A DNA stretch of 64,000 nt, from assembly GCF_011734195.1 (NCBI RefSeq), contig NZ_JAANTH010000001.1, forward strand, positions 1,364,001 to 1,428,000. The letters are read 5' to 3'. Numbering within the stretch: position 1 is the first letter of the stretch; every line of letters begins with the position of its first letter. Below, piece after piece: positions 34,401 through 40,720 of the stretch. Under the pieces are notes generated by a model. The model was not told the DNA's origin. It did not search any database and was given only the letters and a program-made list of their open reading frames with translations. Made by a program: the position numbers and the translations under genes. The DNA comes from Halobacterium sp. R2-5 (GTDB lineage Archaea; Halobacteriota; Halobacteria; Halobacteriales; Halobacteriaceae).

Positions 34401-34634
34401 ACGACCGAGGTCGACCTGGAGCGCCACGTCGTCGACCGCCCGGAAGGCGCGGAGCAGAACGACACGAGCAACGAGACGCAGTCGCTGGCGTCGCCGGACG
34501 CGGTGACGACCGAGACGTCCACTGCGTCCGCGGACTCGGGTAGCGCGCCGGTCGACGCGCAGTCGCCGTTCGGCGCGGCCGCAGCGCTCGCGGCGCCAGC
34601 GGTCGTCGGCGCGCTCGCCCGCCGGTACGCCTGA
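31443..34634 (+). CDS. aglB: Dolichyl-monophosphooligosaccharide-protein transferase AglB
   Basis: 1063 residues, near the length of Haloferax AglB. The archaeal STT3 enzyme transfers the glycan from its dolichyl phosphate carrier to Asn in N-X-S/T sites of exported proteins such as the S-layer glycoprotein. The N-terminal half is a multi-helix membrane domain; its first loop has SGNDAYYHFRQ (catalytic, metal-binding) and a later GAADHNGAEPLFQ. The catalytic WWDYG motif is at 659-663. The C-terminal extracellular part is acidic and ends in a helix (AAALAAPAVVGALARRYA). Start by TATA-like box spacing. Its stop overlaps the next start. Confidence 0.96.
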   Translation: MSETNEASRDSSTTPDSALDALENWYHVPVLGAVLAFMFWVRVQAWENFTQNGEVYFSGNDAYYHFRQVMYTVQNWPSTMPYDIWTGFPTGVGVGQFGTLFDQIVATVALLVGLGSPSQETVSMTLLFAPPVFAALLTIPTYLIGKRLGGRLGGVFAAVILGLLPGYFLSRSLVGAADHNGAEPLFQAFAVLATMVALAVAEREKPVYEQFLDRDVAGLRRVVGWSVLAGAATAAYMWVWPPGILLVGIFGVFYLVKLTSDYYSGTSPDHVAVVGAVSSVTTGLLMLVPLSTLSFSPSQFSILQPLFSIAVGVGAVFLAWLAREWDNRELDATTYPLAVLGILVVALGVTTVVLPNFWGMLQSNLLRFVGFSAGAATRTIGEAQPFLSRTGRYGLGMFGVIFLEYGLAFFTALLGAAWILLRPHFRSGNPRRIGGAAAAVLVVGLVFAVPGIGDAVGTLFGVDGQLGSLAIVGVTLLAVTVTGEYDAEKLLVVVWGAFIASAAFTQVRFNYYLVVPVVVLNAYVLKVVLGFVSLDKPASQVEDVDWYQVGTVVAVVLLVLVPIAAPVAASATGGGASPVRLTNNQGQQVPLQSATTVGASNGPGAVTVWDDAMEWMDENTPDQGTYGGADNADQMEYYGTYSQTDDYDYPEGAYGVMSWWDYGHWMTVEGHTIPVANPFQQHASEAANFLLAQNETEAANALEVVNEDDAKTRYVAVDSQMVSPQEKFSAPTVFYDGPRDLTYRDYVTQTYAGQFSDGQLQRQPQPYFQLREQPYYESLMVRLYQYHGSAKQPDPLVVDWESDPGAPVFDASQQSPFRQFDTLSEAEAYVANDSTSQIGGYGRSPPEYVDALQHYRLIGSSDDTGVKLFERVEGATVEGTGPANTTVTASVTLNMTDLSQGGQTPQFTYTQRAETGPDGEFTMTLPYSTTGYDEYGPENGYTNTSVRGAGPYEFTTGPTTSEDLTTVEWNATADVTEGQVLGTEETTTEVDLERHVVDRPEGAEQNDTSNETQSLASPDAVTTETSTASADSGSAPVDAQSPFGAAAALAAPAVVGALARRYA

Positions 34635-35569
34635 TGGCGGGACGCGACTGGCTGGCGGTCTACCTGAAGGGCGCGGCGATGGGCGCCGCCGACGCCGTCC
34701 CCGGCGTCTCCGGTGGGACGATCGCGCTCATCACGGGCATCTACGAACGCCTCGTCGGCGCCATCGCGGCGCTCGACCCGGTGGACGCGCTCGGCCTGCT
34801 CGCACTCGTGCCGAAACTCGGCAGCCGTGACGCCCGCGAGGAGTTCGCGGAGACGCTCGTCCGGATGGACGTGCCGTTCCTCGCACTGCTCGGATTCGGC
34901 GTCGTGACCGCGGTCGTCACGGTCGCGAACCTCGTCCACGTCGCCATCGCGGACTTCCCGGGCGTGACGTTCGCGTTCTTCTTCGGGCTCATCGCGGCGT
35001 CGGTCGTCGTGCTGCTCAGTGAGGTGTCCGTCGACACGCCCCGCCGAATCGCGGCCGGCGTCGTCGGGTTCGTGCTCGCGTTCGTCCTGAGCGGGCAGGC
35101 CCAGTCCGGCGCGCTCCCCGAGGTCCTCCCCGTGGTCTTCCTCGCGGGCGCCGTCGCCATCTGCGCGATGGTGCTGCCGGGCGTCTCGGGGTCGCTGCTG
35201 CTGTTGACGTTCGGGATGTACGACACGATGACGTCGGCGGTCAGCGACGTCACGAGCGCCGCGCTCGACGGCGACGTCGCCGCGAGCGTAGAGCCGTTGA
35301 CGACGCTCGTGGTGTTCACGGGGGGCGCGGTCGTCGGCGTGCTGTCGTTCGCGCGCGTCGTCGAGTGGGCGCTCGAACACTACCGCGCGGCGACGCTGAC
35401 GTTCCTCGTCGCGCTCATGGCGGGCGCGCTGCGGGCGCCGGCCATCCAGATCACCGACGCGACCCCCGAGTGGACTGCGACCCGGGCGGGCGTCCTGCTC
35501 GCCTCCGCGGTCGTCGGCGCGGCGGCCGTGCTCGTCATCGACGCGACGACGGACGACCTCGACTACTGA
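34634..35569 (+). CDS. DUF368 polytopic membrane protein, candidate polyprenyl-phosphate translocase
   Basis: 311 residues with about eight or more hydrophobic helices. Two symmetrical PGVSG motifs (23-27 in ADAVPGVSGGTIALITGIYE, and about 182-186 in VLPGVSGSLLLLTFGMYD) are the DUF368 signature. Bacterial DUF368 proteins have been shown to recycle undecaprenyl phosphate across the membrane. Here the ATG overlaps the aglB stop as TGATG, so the protein is made in step with the oligosaccharyltransferase. Return of dolichyl phosphate to the cytoplasmic face after glycan transfer is the obvious hypothesis, but it is not proven for archaea by anything in this sequence. Confidence 0.9.
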   Translation: MAGRDWLAVYLKGAAMGAADAVPGVSGGTIALITGIYERLVGAIAALDPVDALGLLALVPKLGSRDAREEFAETLVRMDVPFLALLGFGVVTAVVTVANLVHVAIADFPGVTFAFFFGLIAASVVVLLSEVSVDTPRRIAAGVVGFVLAFVLSGQAQSGALPEVLPVVFLAGAVAICAMVLPGVSGSLLLLTFGMYDTMTSAVSDVTSAALDGDVAASVEPLTTLVVFTGGAVVGVLSFARVVEWALEHYRAATLTFLVALMAGALRAPAIQITDATPEWTATRAGVLLASAVVGAAAVLVIDATTDDLDY

Positions 35570-35628
35570 CGGCGACAGCTCCCGCCGGAGTGCGTAGCGT
35601 TTTCCTCACGGCCGCCGAACACGCAGGC

Positions 35629-35973
35629 GTGACTCCGTTCGACGACGAGACCGTCGCGCACGTGGCCGCCGGCAGTGGCGTCGCCACGGAGGCGCTGCGC
35701 GAGGCGGCCGAGGACGTCCAGGCGACCATCGGAGACTACCCCGGGCTGACGGTGGACGGCCTCGTCTACGAGTGGCGCCAGGCGTTCCGCGACGACCCGC
35801 TGGTCGAGCGGCGGCCGGACGCGTGGGTGCTCTCGGTCCCCGAGCGCGTCTGGGTCGACGTCTGCGAGCGCGCGGAAATCAGCGAGGAAACGGCGGCCGC
35901 GCTCGCGGCGCTGTACGCGACGGAGGTCGAGGGGGAACGAGACGGCGTACCGCTGGTCCTGCTGCGAGAGTAA
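35629..35973 (+). CDS. Hypothetical haloarchaeal protein
   Basis: 114 residues from a GTG at 35629 (first residues MTPFDDETVAHVAAGSGV). The start is chosen because GTTTTCC lies about 27-33 bases upstream; an alternative GTG at 35590 would add 13 residues. The protein is soluble and mostly helical: TEALREAAEDVQATIGDYPGL, LVYEWRQAFRDDPLVERR, RVWVDVCERAEISEETAAALAALYA. No domain recognised. It lies 60 bases after the DUF368 gene on the same strand and might ride on the aglB transcript. Confidence 0.6.
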   Translation: MTPFDDETVAHVAAGSGVATEALREAAEDVQATIGDYPGLTVDGLVYEWRQAFRDDPLVERRPDAWVLSVPERVWVDVCERAEISEETAAALAALYATEVEGERDGVPLVLLRE

Positions 35974-35995
35974 TCAGAGACGGCGGTCGTCGCGG

Positions 35996-36430
35996 CTAGA
36001 AGTCCCGTCCTGGACCCGGCCCGGGACCGCCCTCGGGCTCGGGTTCGGGCTCCGGTTCCGGCTCGGGGTCGAAGTCGTCCTCGTACGCGAGGTTCATAAT
36101 CCACTGCGAGAAGGCGTCGCTCTGCGCGTCGACTTCCTCCTCGCCGACGAACGGCGACAGCATCTGCCCGGCCATCAGCAGCGAGAAGTCGAGGTCGCGC
36201 TCCTTGATGACGGGCGTGATGAGGTAGGTGGTGTTGCCGTTGTGGACGCTCTCCTCGCGCTCCACGAACCCCTTCTCCTCGAGTTTCGACGCGATGCGGC
36301 TCCCCTTCCGCGAGGAGACGTCGAGTTCCTTCCAGAACTCGCTCTGGTGGATGCCCCGGGTCTCGCGGACGAGCTCCAGCGCGCTTCGCTCGTCCTCCGA
36401 GAGGTCCGCCTCGGTGACTTCGGCGCTCAT
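35996..36430 (-). CDS. Winged-helix transcriptional regulator with Pro/Glu tail
   Basis: 144 residues. The N-terminal 80 residues form a MarR/Lrs14-like winged helix: LSEDERSALELVRETRGIHQ, FWKELDVSSRKGSRIASKLEEKGFVERE (recognition helix), then a wing HNGNTTYLITPV. A central helix SLLMAGQMLSPFV follows. The tail alternates Glu-Pro and then Gly-Pro (FDPEPEPEPEPEPEGGPGPGPG), probably a stiff, acidic spacer. Likely a DNA-binding regulator with unknown targets. A TTTAAA box 25-30 bases upstream supports the start. Confidence 0.8.
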   Translation of the reverse strand: MSAEVTEADLSEDERSALELVRETRGIHQSEFWKELDVSSRKGSRIASKLEEKGFVEREESVHNGNTTYLITPVIKERDLDFSLLMAGQMLSPFVGEEEVDAQSDAFSQWIMNLAYEDDFDPEPEPEPEPEPEGGPGPGPGRDF

Positions 36431-36454
36431 GTACGAACAACCGGGTGCGCGCGG

Positions 36455-36460
36455 TTTAAA
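36455..36460 (-). promoter_or_regulatory. TATA box for the winged-helix regulator
   Basis: TTTAAA lies 25-30 bases upstream of the ATG at 36430 and overlaps the stop of the NRDE gene, so the regulator can be expressed on its own as well as by read-through. Confidence 0.5.
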
Positions 36461-37178
36461 GTTGACCGTCTCCTCGTTGCTCGCCGCGGGGGAGGGCTGC
36501 GTCCACGTCCCGGTACTCGGTTTCGCACGGCGGGCCGTCCGCGAACTCGTAGCGCACGCCGCCGTCCGCGCGGACCGTCACGAGCGACGACGAGCGCGTG
36601 CCGAAGCCGTCGCGGTGGACACACGCGTCGGTCTCGTGGTCGGCGAGCGCCTCGCGCGCGGCGTCACGCCACGCCGCGGCGCTGTCGTGACCACGCAGCG
36701 CGTCCCGAATCGCAGTCGACTTCTCCGTTCCGTCGTCGAAGCCGGCGTTCACGACGACGTGCGTTCCGGGGTCGAAGGCGTGCGTCCGCAGCACGCCGTC
36801 CCACTCGACGAGCACGCACTCGTTCTCGTCGGCGACGACGAGGTTGAACCCCGCGTACGCGCGGTCGGCGACCTCGCGCTCGACGACCTCGATAGCGTCG
36901 TCGGCGCTCCCCGCGGCGAGCGCGTCGGTGACGAGGAGGCCGCGCGAGCGCTCGCCTTCGAGGTCGACGCGGCGGTTCGTCACGCCGACGAACACGCGGT
37001 GCTCGTTCACGCCGATCCACGTCCCGCCCGCGTCTTCGTCTCTCGGCATCAGTACCTCGGGATTCGCGCCGCGGACGGCGGGCGGCGAGGACGGTCTGCC
37101 GACGGCTTCGTCGCGGTTCGCCCCGACCACGAGCGGCGCCTCGTCGAACGCCTGCCACGCGAATGCCAGCGTACACAC
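36456..37178 (-). CDS. NRDE (TANGO2-like) family protein
   Basis: 240 residues beginning MCTLAFAWQAFDEAPLVVGANRDE, containing the NRDE motif at about residues 21-24 and the N-terminal Cys2 that is conserved in this family. GGTWIGVNEHRVFVGVTNRR and a C-terminal GTRSSSLVTVRADGGVRYEF also fit. TANGO2-type proteins have been linked to heme transport and Golgi organisation in eukaryotes; the role in archaea is unknown. It lies 25 bases after menE on the same strand and may be part of the men operon. Confidence 0.88.
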   Translation of the reverse strand: MCTLAFAWQAFDEAPLVVGANRDEAVGRPSSPPAVRGANPEVLMPRDEDAGGTWIGVNEHRVFVGVTNRRVDLEGERSRGLLVTDALAAGSADDAIEVVEREVADRAYAGFNLVVADENECVLVEWDGVLRTHAFDPGTHVVVNAGFDDGTEKSTAIRDALRGHDSAAAWRDAAREALADHETDACVHRDGFGTRSSSLVTVRADGGVRYEFADGPPCETEYRDVDAALPRGEQRGDGQL

Positions 37179-37203
37179 GCCCCGGGCTACGGCGCGCCGC
37201 CAC

Positions 37204-38670
37204 TTAGTTCTCGCCGGCGAGCTCGTCCCGGACGGCCTCGCGGTCGACGGTCCCGGAGGCAGTTCGAGGTAGCTCGTCGGCGAACGCGACGGTCCGCGGG
37301 TGCTTGTAGCCCGCGAGGCGGTCCTCGCAGAACGCGCGGAGGTCCTCGGCGGTCACGCCGTCGCTCTCTCGGACGACGAGCGCAGCGACGCGCTCGCCCC
37401 ACTCCTCGTCCGGGAGGCCGACGACCGCGGCGTCCGCGACGCCCGGGTGGTCGCGGAGCGCGTCGGTGACCTCCTCGGGGTGGACGTTCTCGCCGCCCGT
37501 GACGATCTGGTCGGTCTGCCGGCCGCCGACGTGGAGGAAGCCATCGGCGTCCACGAACCCGAAGTCGCCCGTGCGGAGGCCGTGCTCGCAGAACCGCTCC
37601 CCGTTCGCGTCCGCGGAGAGGTAGCCGGGCGTGACCGTCGGCCCGGAGACGACGAGTTCGCCGGTCTCGCCCCGAGACAGCACCTCGCCGTCGTCGCCGA
37701 GGACGGTCACGTCCGTGCCGAGCAGCGGCCGGCCGACGCTGTCGGGCCGGTCGGCGGCCTCCGTCGCGTGCAGCGTCGCGACCTGCGAGGTGGTCTCGGT
37801 CATCCCGAACGTCGGGCAGACCGGAACGCCGGCGTCGAGCGCGCGCTCCACGAGTTCGGGCGGCGTGGGCGCGCCGCCGACGAGCGCGAAACGCAGACTG
37901 TCTGGGAGTCCGCCGGCATCGAGCAGCCGGGTGAGCATCGTCGGGACGAGGGAGACGCCCGTGCAGTCGTAGTCGGCGAGCGCCGCGCGCGTCTCGTCGG
38001 CGTCGAACCCGCGCGCGAGCACCGCAGTCGTCCCGTAGAGCGCCGAGCGAAGGACGACCGACAGCCCGCCCATGTGGTACAGCGACAGCGGGCAGAGCCA
38101 GCGGTCCCCGGGGAGCACGCCGAGGCGGAACGCGCTCGCGACGGCGCTCGCGGCGAAGTTCGCGTACGTCAGCCGGACGGCCTTCGGGTCGCCCGTGGTC
38201 CCCGAGGTGAACATCACGGCACGCGTGTCCGTCCACGACAGGTCCGCGGGCTCGACGGCCTCCGGCGAGTGCGCGGCGAATCGCTCGACGTCACTCGAAG
38301 CGTCGACGCTCACCGCCGGCACGGGGAGCGCTCGGGCAGCGTCCTCGGTGTCGCTCTCGCAGACGACGAGCGCGGGGCCGACGCGCTCGGCCTGCGCGCG
38401 GAGTTCGGGACCGGCGAGCCTGGCGTTCAGCGGCACGAGCACGGCGCCGAGGCGGGCACACGCGAACACCAGCCGGACGAACGCGGGGCGGTTCTCCATC
38501 AACACCGCGACGCGGTCGCCACCTCGGACGCCACACGCGGCGAGCCGTCCCGCGGTCTCCTCGACGTCAGCGTCGAGCTCGCGGAACGTCCACGACGAGC
38601 CAGTGGCGGCGTCGACGAGCGCGGTCCCGCCGGGATTGCTCCGTGCCTGGAGCGCGACGGCGTCACGCAT
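37204..38670 (-). CDS. menE: o-Succinylbenzoate-CoA ligase
   Basis: 488 residues, acyl-adenylate-forming (ANL) family. Activates o-succinylbenzoate to its CoA thioester in menaquinone synthesis. The P-loop-like VMFTSGTTGDPKAV, CPTFGMTETTSQVA, the GDFGFVDADGFLHVGG hinge region and the C-terminal GYKHPRTVAFADELPRTASGTVDR with catalytic Lys are all present. The start MRDAVAL (38670) is preferred to a frame extension of 14 residues because the ATG overlaps the menC stop by eight bases (ATGCGTGA). Identity as MenE rather than another acyl-CoA synthetase rests on the menC and menA neighbours. Confidence 0.9.
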   Translation of the reverse strand: MRDAVALQARSNPGGTALVDAATGSSWTFRELDADVEETAGRLAACGVRGGDRVAVLMENRPAFVRLVFACARLGAVLVPLNARLAGPELRAQAERVGPALVVCESDTEDAARALPVPAVSVDASSDVERFAAHSPEAVEPADLSWTDTRAVMFTSGTTGDPKAVRLTYANFAASAVASAFRLGVLPGDRWLCPLSLYHMGGLSVVLRSALYGTTAVLARGFDADETRAALADYDCTGVSLVPTMLTRLLDAGGLPDSLRFALVGGAPTPPELVERALDAGVPVCPTFGMTETTSQVATLHATEAADRPDSVGRPLLGTDVTVLGDDGEVLSRGETGELVVSGPTVTPGYLSADANGERFCEHGLRTGDFGFVDADGFLHVGGRQTDQIVTGGENVHPEEVTDALRDHPGVADAAVVGLPDEEWGERVAALVVRESDGVTAEDLRAFCEDRLAGYKHPRTVAFADELPRTASGTVDREAVRDELAGEN

Positions 38671-39664
38671 CCGCGTCCACCTCCGCGGGGTCGACCCCGT
38701 GACCGGGCGCATCGGGCACGCGAATCCGGCCGCTCACGACGGGCGCGGGGTCGGGTGCGAGGTCGTCGGCGAGCCTGTCGGCCGTCGCGATCCCGCACGC
38801 CGACACGTCGGGAATCGCGGCAGCGAGGTGGACGGCGGCCGTGCGAGCGACGACCGCGTCGACCGTCGTCGTCACGACGGGGTCGACGCCCACATCGCGG
38901 GCTTCGCGAGCGGCGGTGAGCGCGCGGTCGACGCCCCCGAGCGCCATCGGTTTCAGAATCACGTAATCCGCGGCGCCGAGGGCGTCTGCGAGCGCGTGCT
39001 CGGTCAGCGACTCGTCGAGTGCGAGGCCGACGTCGCCGCCCCGGAGTTCGGCGTGGCCCGCGAGGTCTGGGGCCGGCAGCGGCTGTTCGACGTACTCGAC
39101 GCCGAGGTCGGCGAACGCGTCGAAGGCGTCGGTGGCCTGTTCGCGCGTCCACGCGCCGTTCGCGTCTGTGCGGAGGGTCACGTCGGTCGCGTCCCAGACT
39201 GCGCGCAGGCGCTCGACGTCCGCTTCGACGGAGCGCGCGCCGACTTTCACTTTCACCGTCTCGAACCCGCGCTCCGCGGCCGCTCGCGCCTCGTCGGCGG
39301 TCTGCTCCGGTGAGCCGTCGCCGACAGTAGCGTTCACCGGGACGGAGCCGGCGGGGTCGTCGGCGAGGTAGCGGGCGAGCGAGGCGTCCGCGTCGCGGGC
39401 CTCCGAGTCGAGTTTCGCGAGCGAGACGGCGTGTCTGGCCGCCGGCGCGTCCTCGCAGGCGGATAGGGCGGCGTTCCAGTCCGCCGCTTCGTCGGCGACT
39501 TCGAGTGCTCGCTCGCACTCGTCCAGTGACTCGGTCCAGCCCGGGAGCGGGGTCGCTTCGCCGACACCACTGTTGCGAGCGAAGACGAACCCGCGGCGCT
39601 CGTCGATGGCGCCGCGGGCGGTCTCCAGCGGCCGCGCGAGCGGGAGCGCGAAGCGCCGGATCAT
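38663..39664 (-). CDS. menC: o-Succinylbenzoate synthase
   Basis: 333 residues, enolase superfamily. Dehydrates SHCHC to o-succinylbenzoate. The N-terminal capping domain begins MIRRFALPLARPLETARGAIDERRG. The barrel has the KxK acid-base motif in FETVKVKVG, metal ligands in RTDANGAWT (Asp), VEQPLPAPD (Glu) and ALDESLTEH (Asp), and a second Lys in DYVILKPMALGG. The length is within the family range of 320-370. It overlaps menA by four bases (ATGA) and menE by eight, so all three are translationally coupled. Confidence 0.92.
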   Translation of the reverse strand: MIRRFALPLARPLETARGAIDERRGFVFARNSGVGEATPLPGWTESLDECERALEVADEAADWNAALSACEDAPAARHAVSLAKLDSEARDADASLARYLADDPAGSVPVNATVGDGSPEQTADEARAAAERGFETVKVKVGARSVEADVERLRAVWDATDVTLRTDANGAWTREQATDAFDAFADLGVEYVEQPLPAPDLAGHAELRGGDVGLALDESLTEHALADALGAADYVILKPMALGGVDRALTAAREARDVGVDPVVTTTVDAVVARTAAVHLAAAIPDVSACGIATADRLADDLAPDPAPVVSGRIRVPDAPGHGVDPAEVDADA

Positions 39665-40593
39665 GCGGCGAGGCCGACGCCGAACAGGAGCGCGTACAGC
39701 GCGAGCAACTGTCCGGTGCGCGTGAGCGCGGGGTTGAGCGCGTCGCCGTCCGTCCGCGTGAAGATGGTCTTCGTGACGCTCGCGGCGAGCGGGAGCGAGA
39801 GGTACGGCAGGAACACCGCGGGGCTGCCGTTACGAGCGAAGAACCAGACGGGGACGGCGTACGCGAGCACGAGCAGCGCGGCGAACTGGACGCGGGAGAA
39901 CGTGTAGCCGAACCGCACGGCGAGCGTGCGCTTGCCCGTGGTGGCGTCCTCGTCGCGGTCGCGGACGTTGTTCACGACGAGGATGTTCGTCGCGATAGCC
40001 GCGATGGGGAGGCTCGCGACGAACGAGACGAGCGTCACCGAGCCCTCGGGGATGCCGACCGGGACGCCGGCGACGAAGCTCGCGGCCTGCACGTAGTACG
40101 CGCCGGTGACGGCGACGACGCCGAAGAAGACGAACACGAAGAGGTCGCCGAGGCCGTGGTAGCCAAGGGGGTACGGGCCGCCGGTGTACGCGATGCCGGA
40201 CGCGACGCTCACGAGACCGACGACGAGGATGGGGACGCCGCCCACCCAGACGAGGTACGTGCCGACGAGGATGGCGGCGGCGAACGTGAGGTACATCGCG
40301 CGCTTGACCTCGCCGGGTTCGATGAGCCCGCCCGCCGTGACGCGCGTGAACCCCTCGCGGTCCTCGGTGTCGGCGCCCTGCACGGCGTCGTAGTAGTCGT
40401 TCGCGAAGTTCGTACCGATCTGGATGAGCGCCGCGCCGACGAACGCGGCGAACGCGGGCAGCGGCGCGAACACGCCGTCGCGGACCGCCAGCCCGACTGC
40501 GACCAGGATGGGGGCGGCCGCGACCGGGAGCGTGTGCGGGCGCGCGGCGATGAGCCACGCCTCCCGCCGGGAGACGTCAGCCGTGTCGGTCAT
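39661..40593 (-). CDS. menA: 1,4-Dihydroxy-2-naphthoate polyprenyltransferase
   Basis: 310 residues, UbiA superfamily with about eight or nine membrane helices. Attaches the polyprenyl chain to 1,4-dihydroxy-2-naphthoate, making demethylmenaquinone in the membrane. The first Asp-rich prenyl-diphosphate motif is NFANDYYDAVQGADTEDREG; the second is VVNNVRDRDEDATTGKRTLAV. ARPHTLPVAAAPILVAVG near the N-terminus is typical of MenA. The start at 40593 (MTDTADVSRRE) is preferred; nine upstream residues are open but not family-like. First gene of menA-menC-menE. Confidence 0.92.
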   Translation of the reverse strand: MTDTADVSRREAWLIAARPHTLPVAAAPILVAVGLAVRDGVFAPLPAFAAFVGAALIQIGTNFANDYYDAVQGADTEDREGFTRVTAGGLIEPGEVKRAMYLTFAAAILVGTYLVWVGGVPILVVGLVSVASGIAYTGGPYPLGYHGLGDLFVFVFFGVVAVTGAYYVQAASFVAGVPVGIPEGSVTLVSFVASLPIAAIATNILVVNNVRDRDEDATTGKRTLAVRFGYTFSRVQFAALLVLAYAVPVWFFARNGSPAVFLPYLSLPLAASVTKTIFTRTDGDALNPALTRTGQLLALYALLFGVGLAA

Positions 40594-40688
40594 GTCCCGG
40601 GGTTGGGCGAGCGCTCCCATAGCGGTGGCGGTCCCGGCCGTTCCGTGCGGAGGGCCCCGGTTATCACGTTAGATACCGCGAGCCTCAC

Positions 40689-40694
40689 GTATAA
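40689..40694 (+). promoter_or_regulatory. TATA-like box for the histidine kinase at 40721
   Basis: GTATAA within ACGTATAAGTC lies 27-32 bases before the ATG at 40721. Confidence 0.5.
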
Positions 40695-40720
40695 GTCTCC
40701 GAAGCGTCGTGGTCGGGTAG

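Noticed and set aside
31848-34427. An 859-codon open frame antisense to aglB
   Set aside because: GC-rich haloarchaeal codon bias leaves antisense frames open. The product is Arg/Asp/His-rich without domains, while the sense strand encodes a complete AglB.
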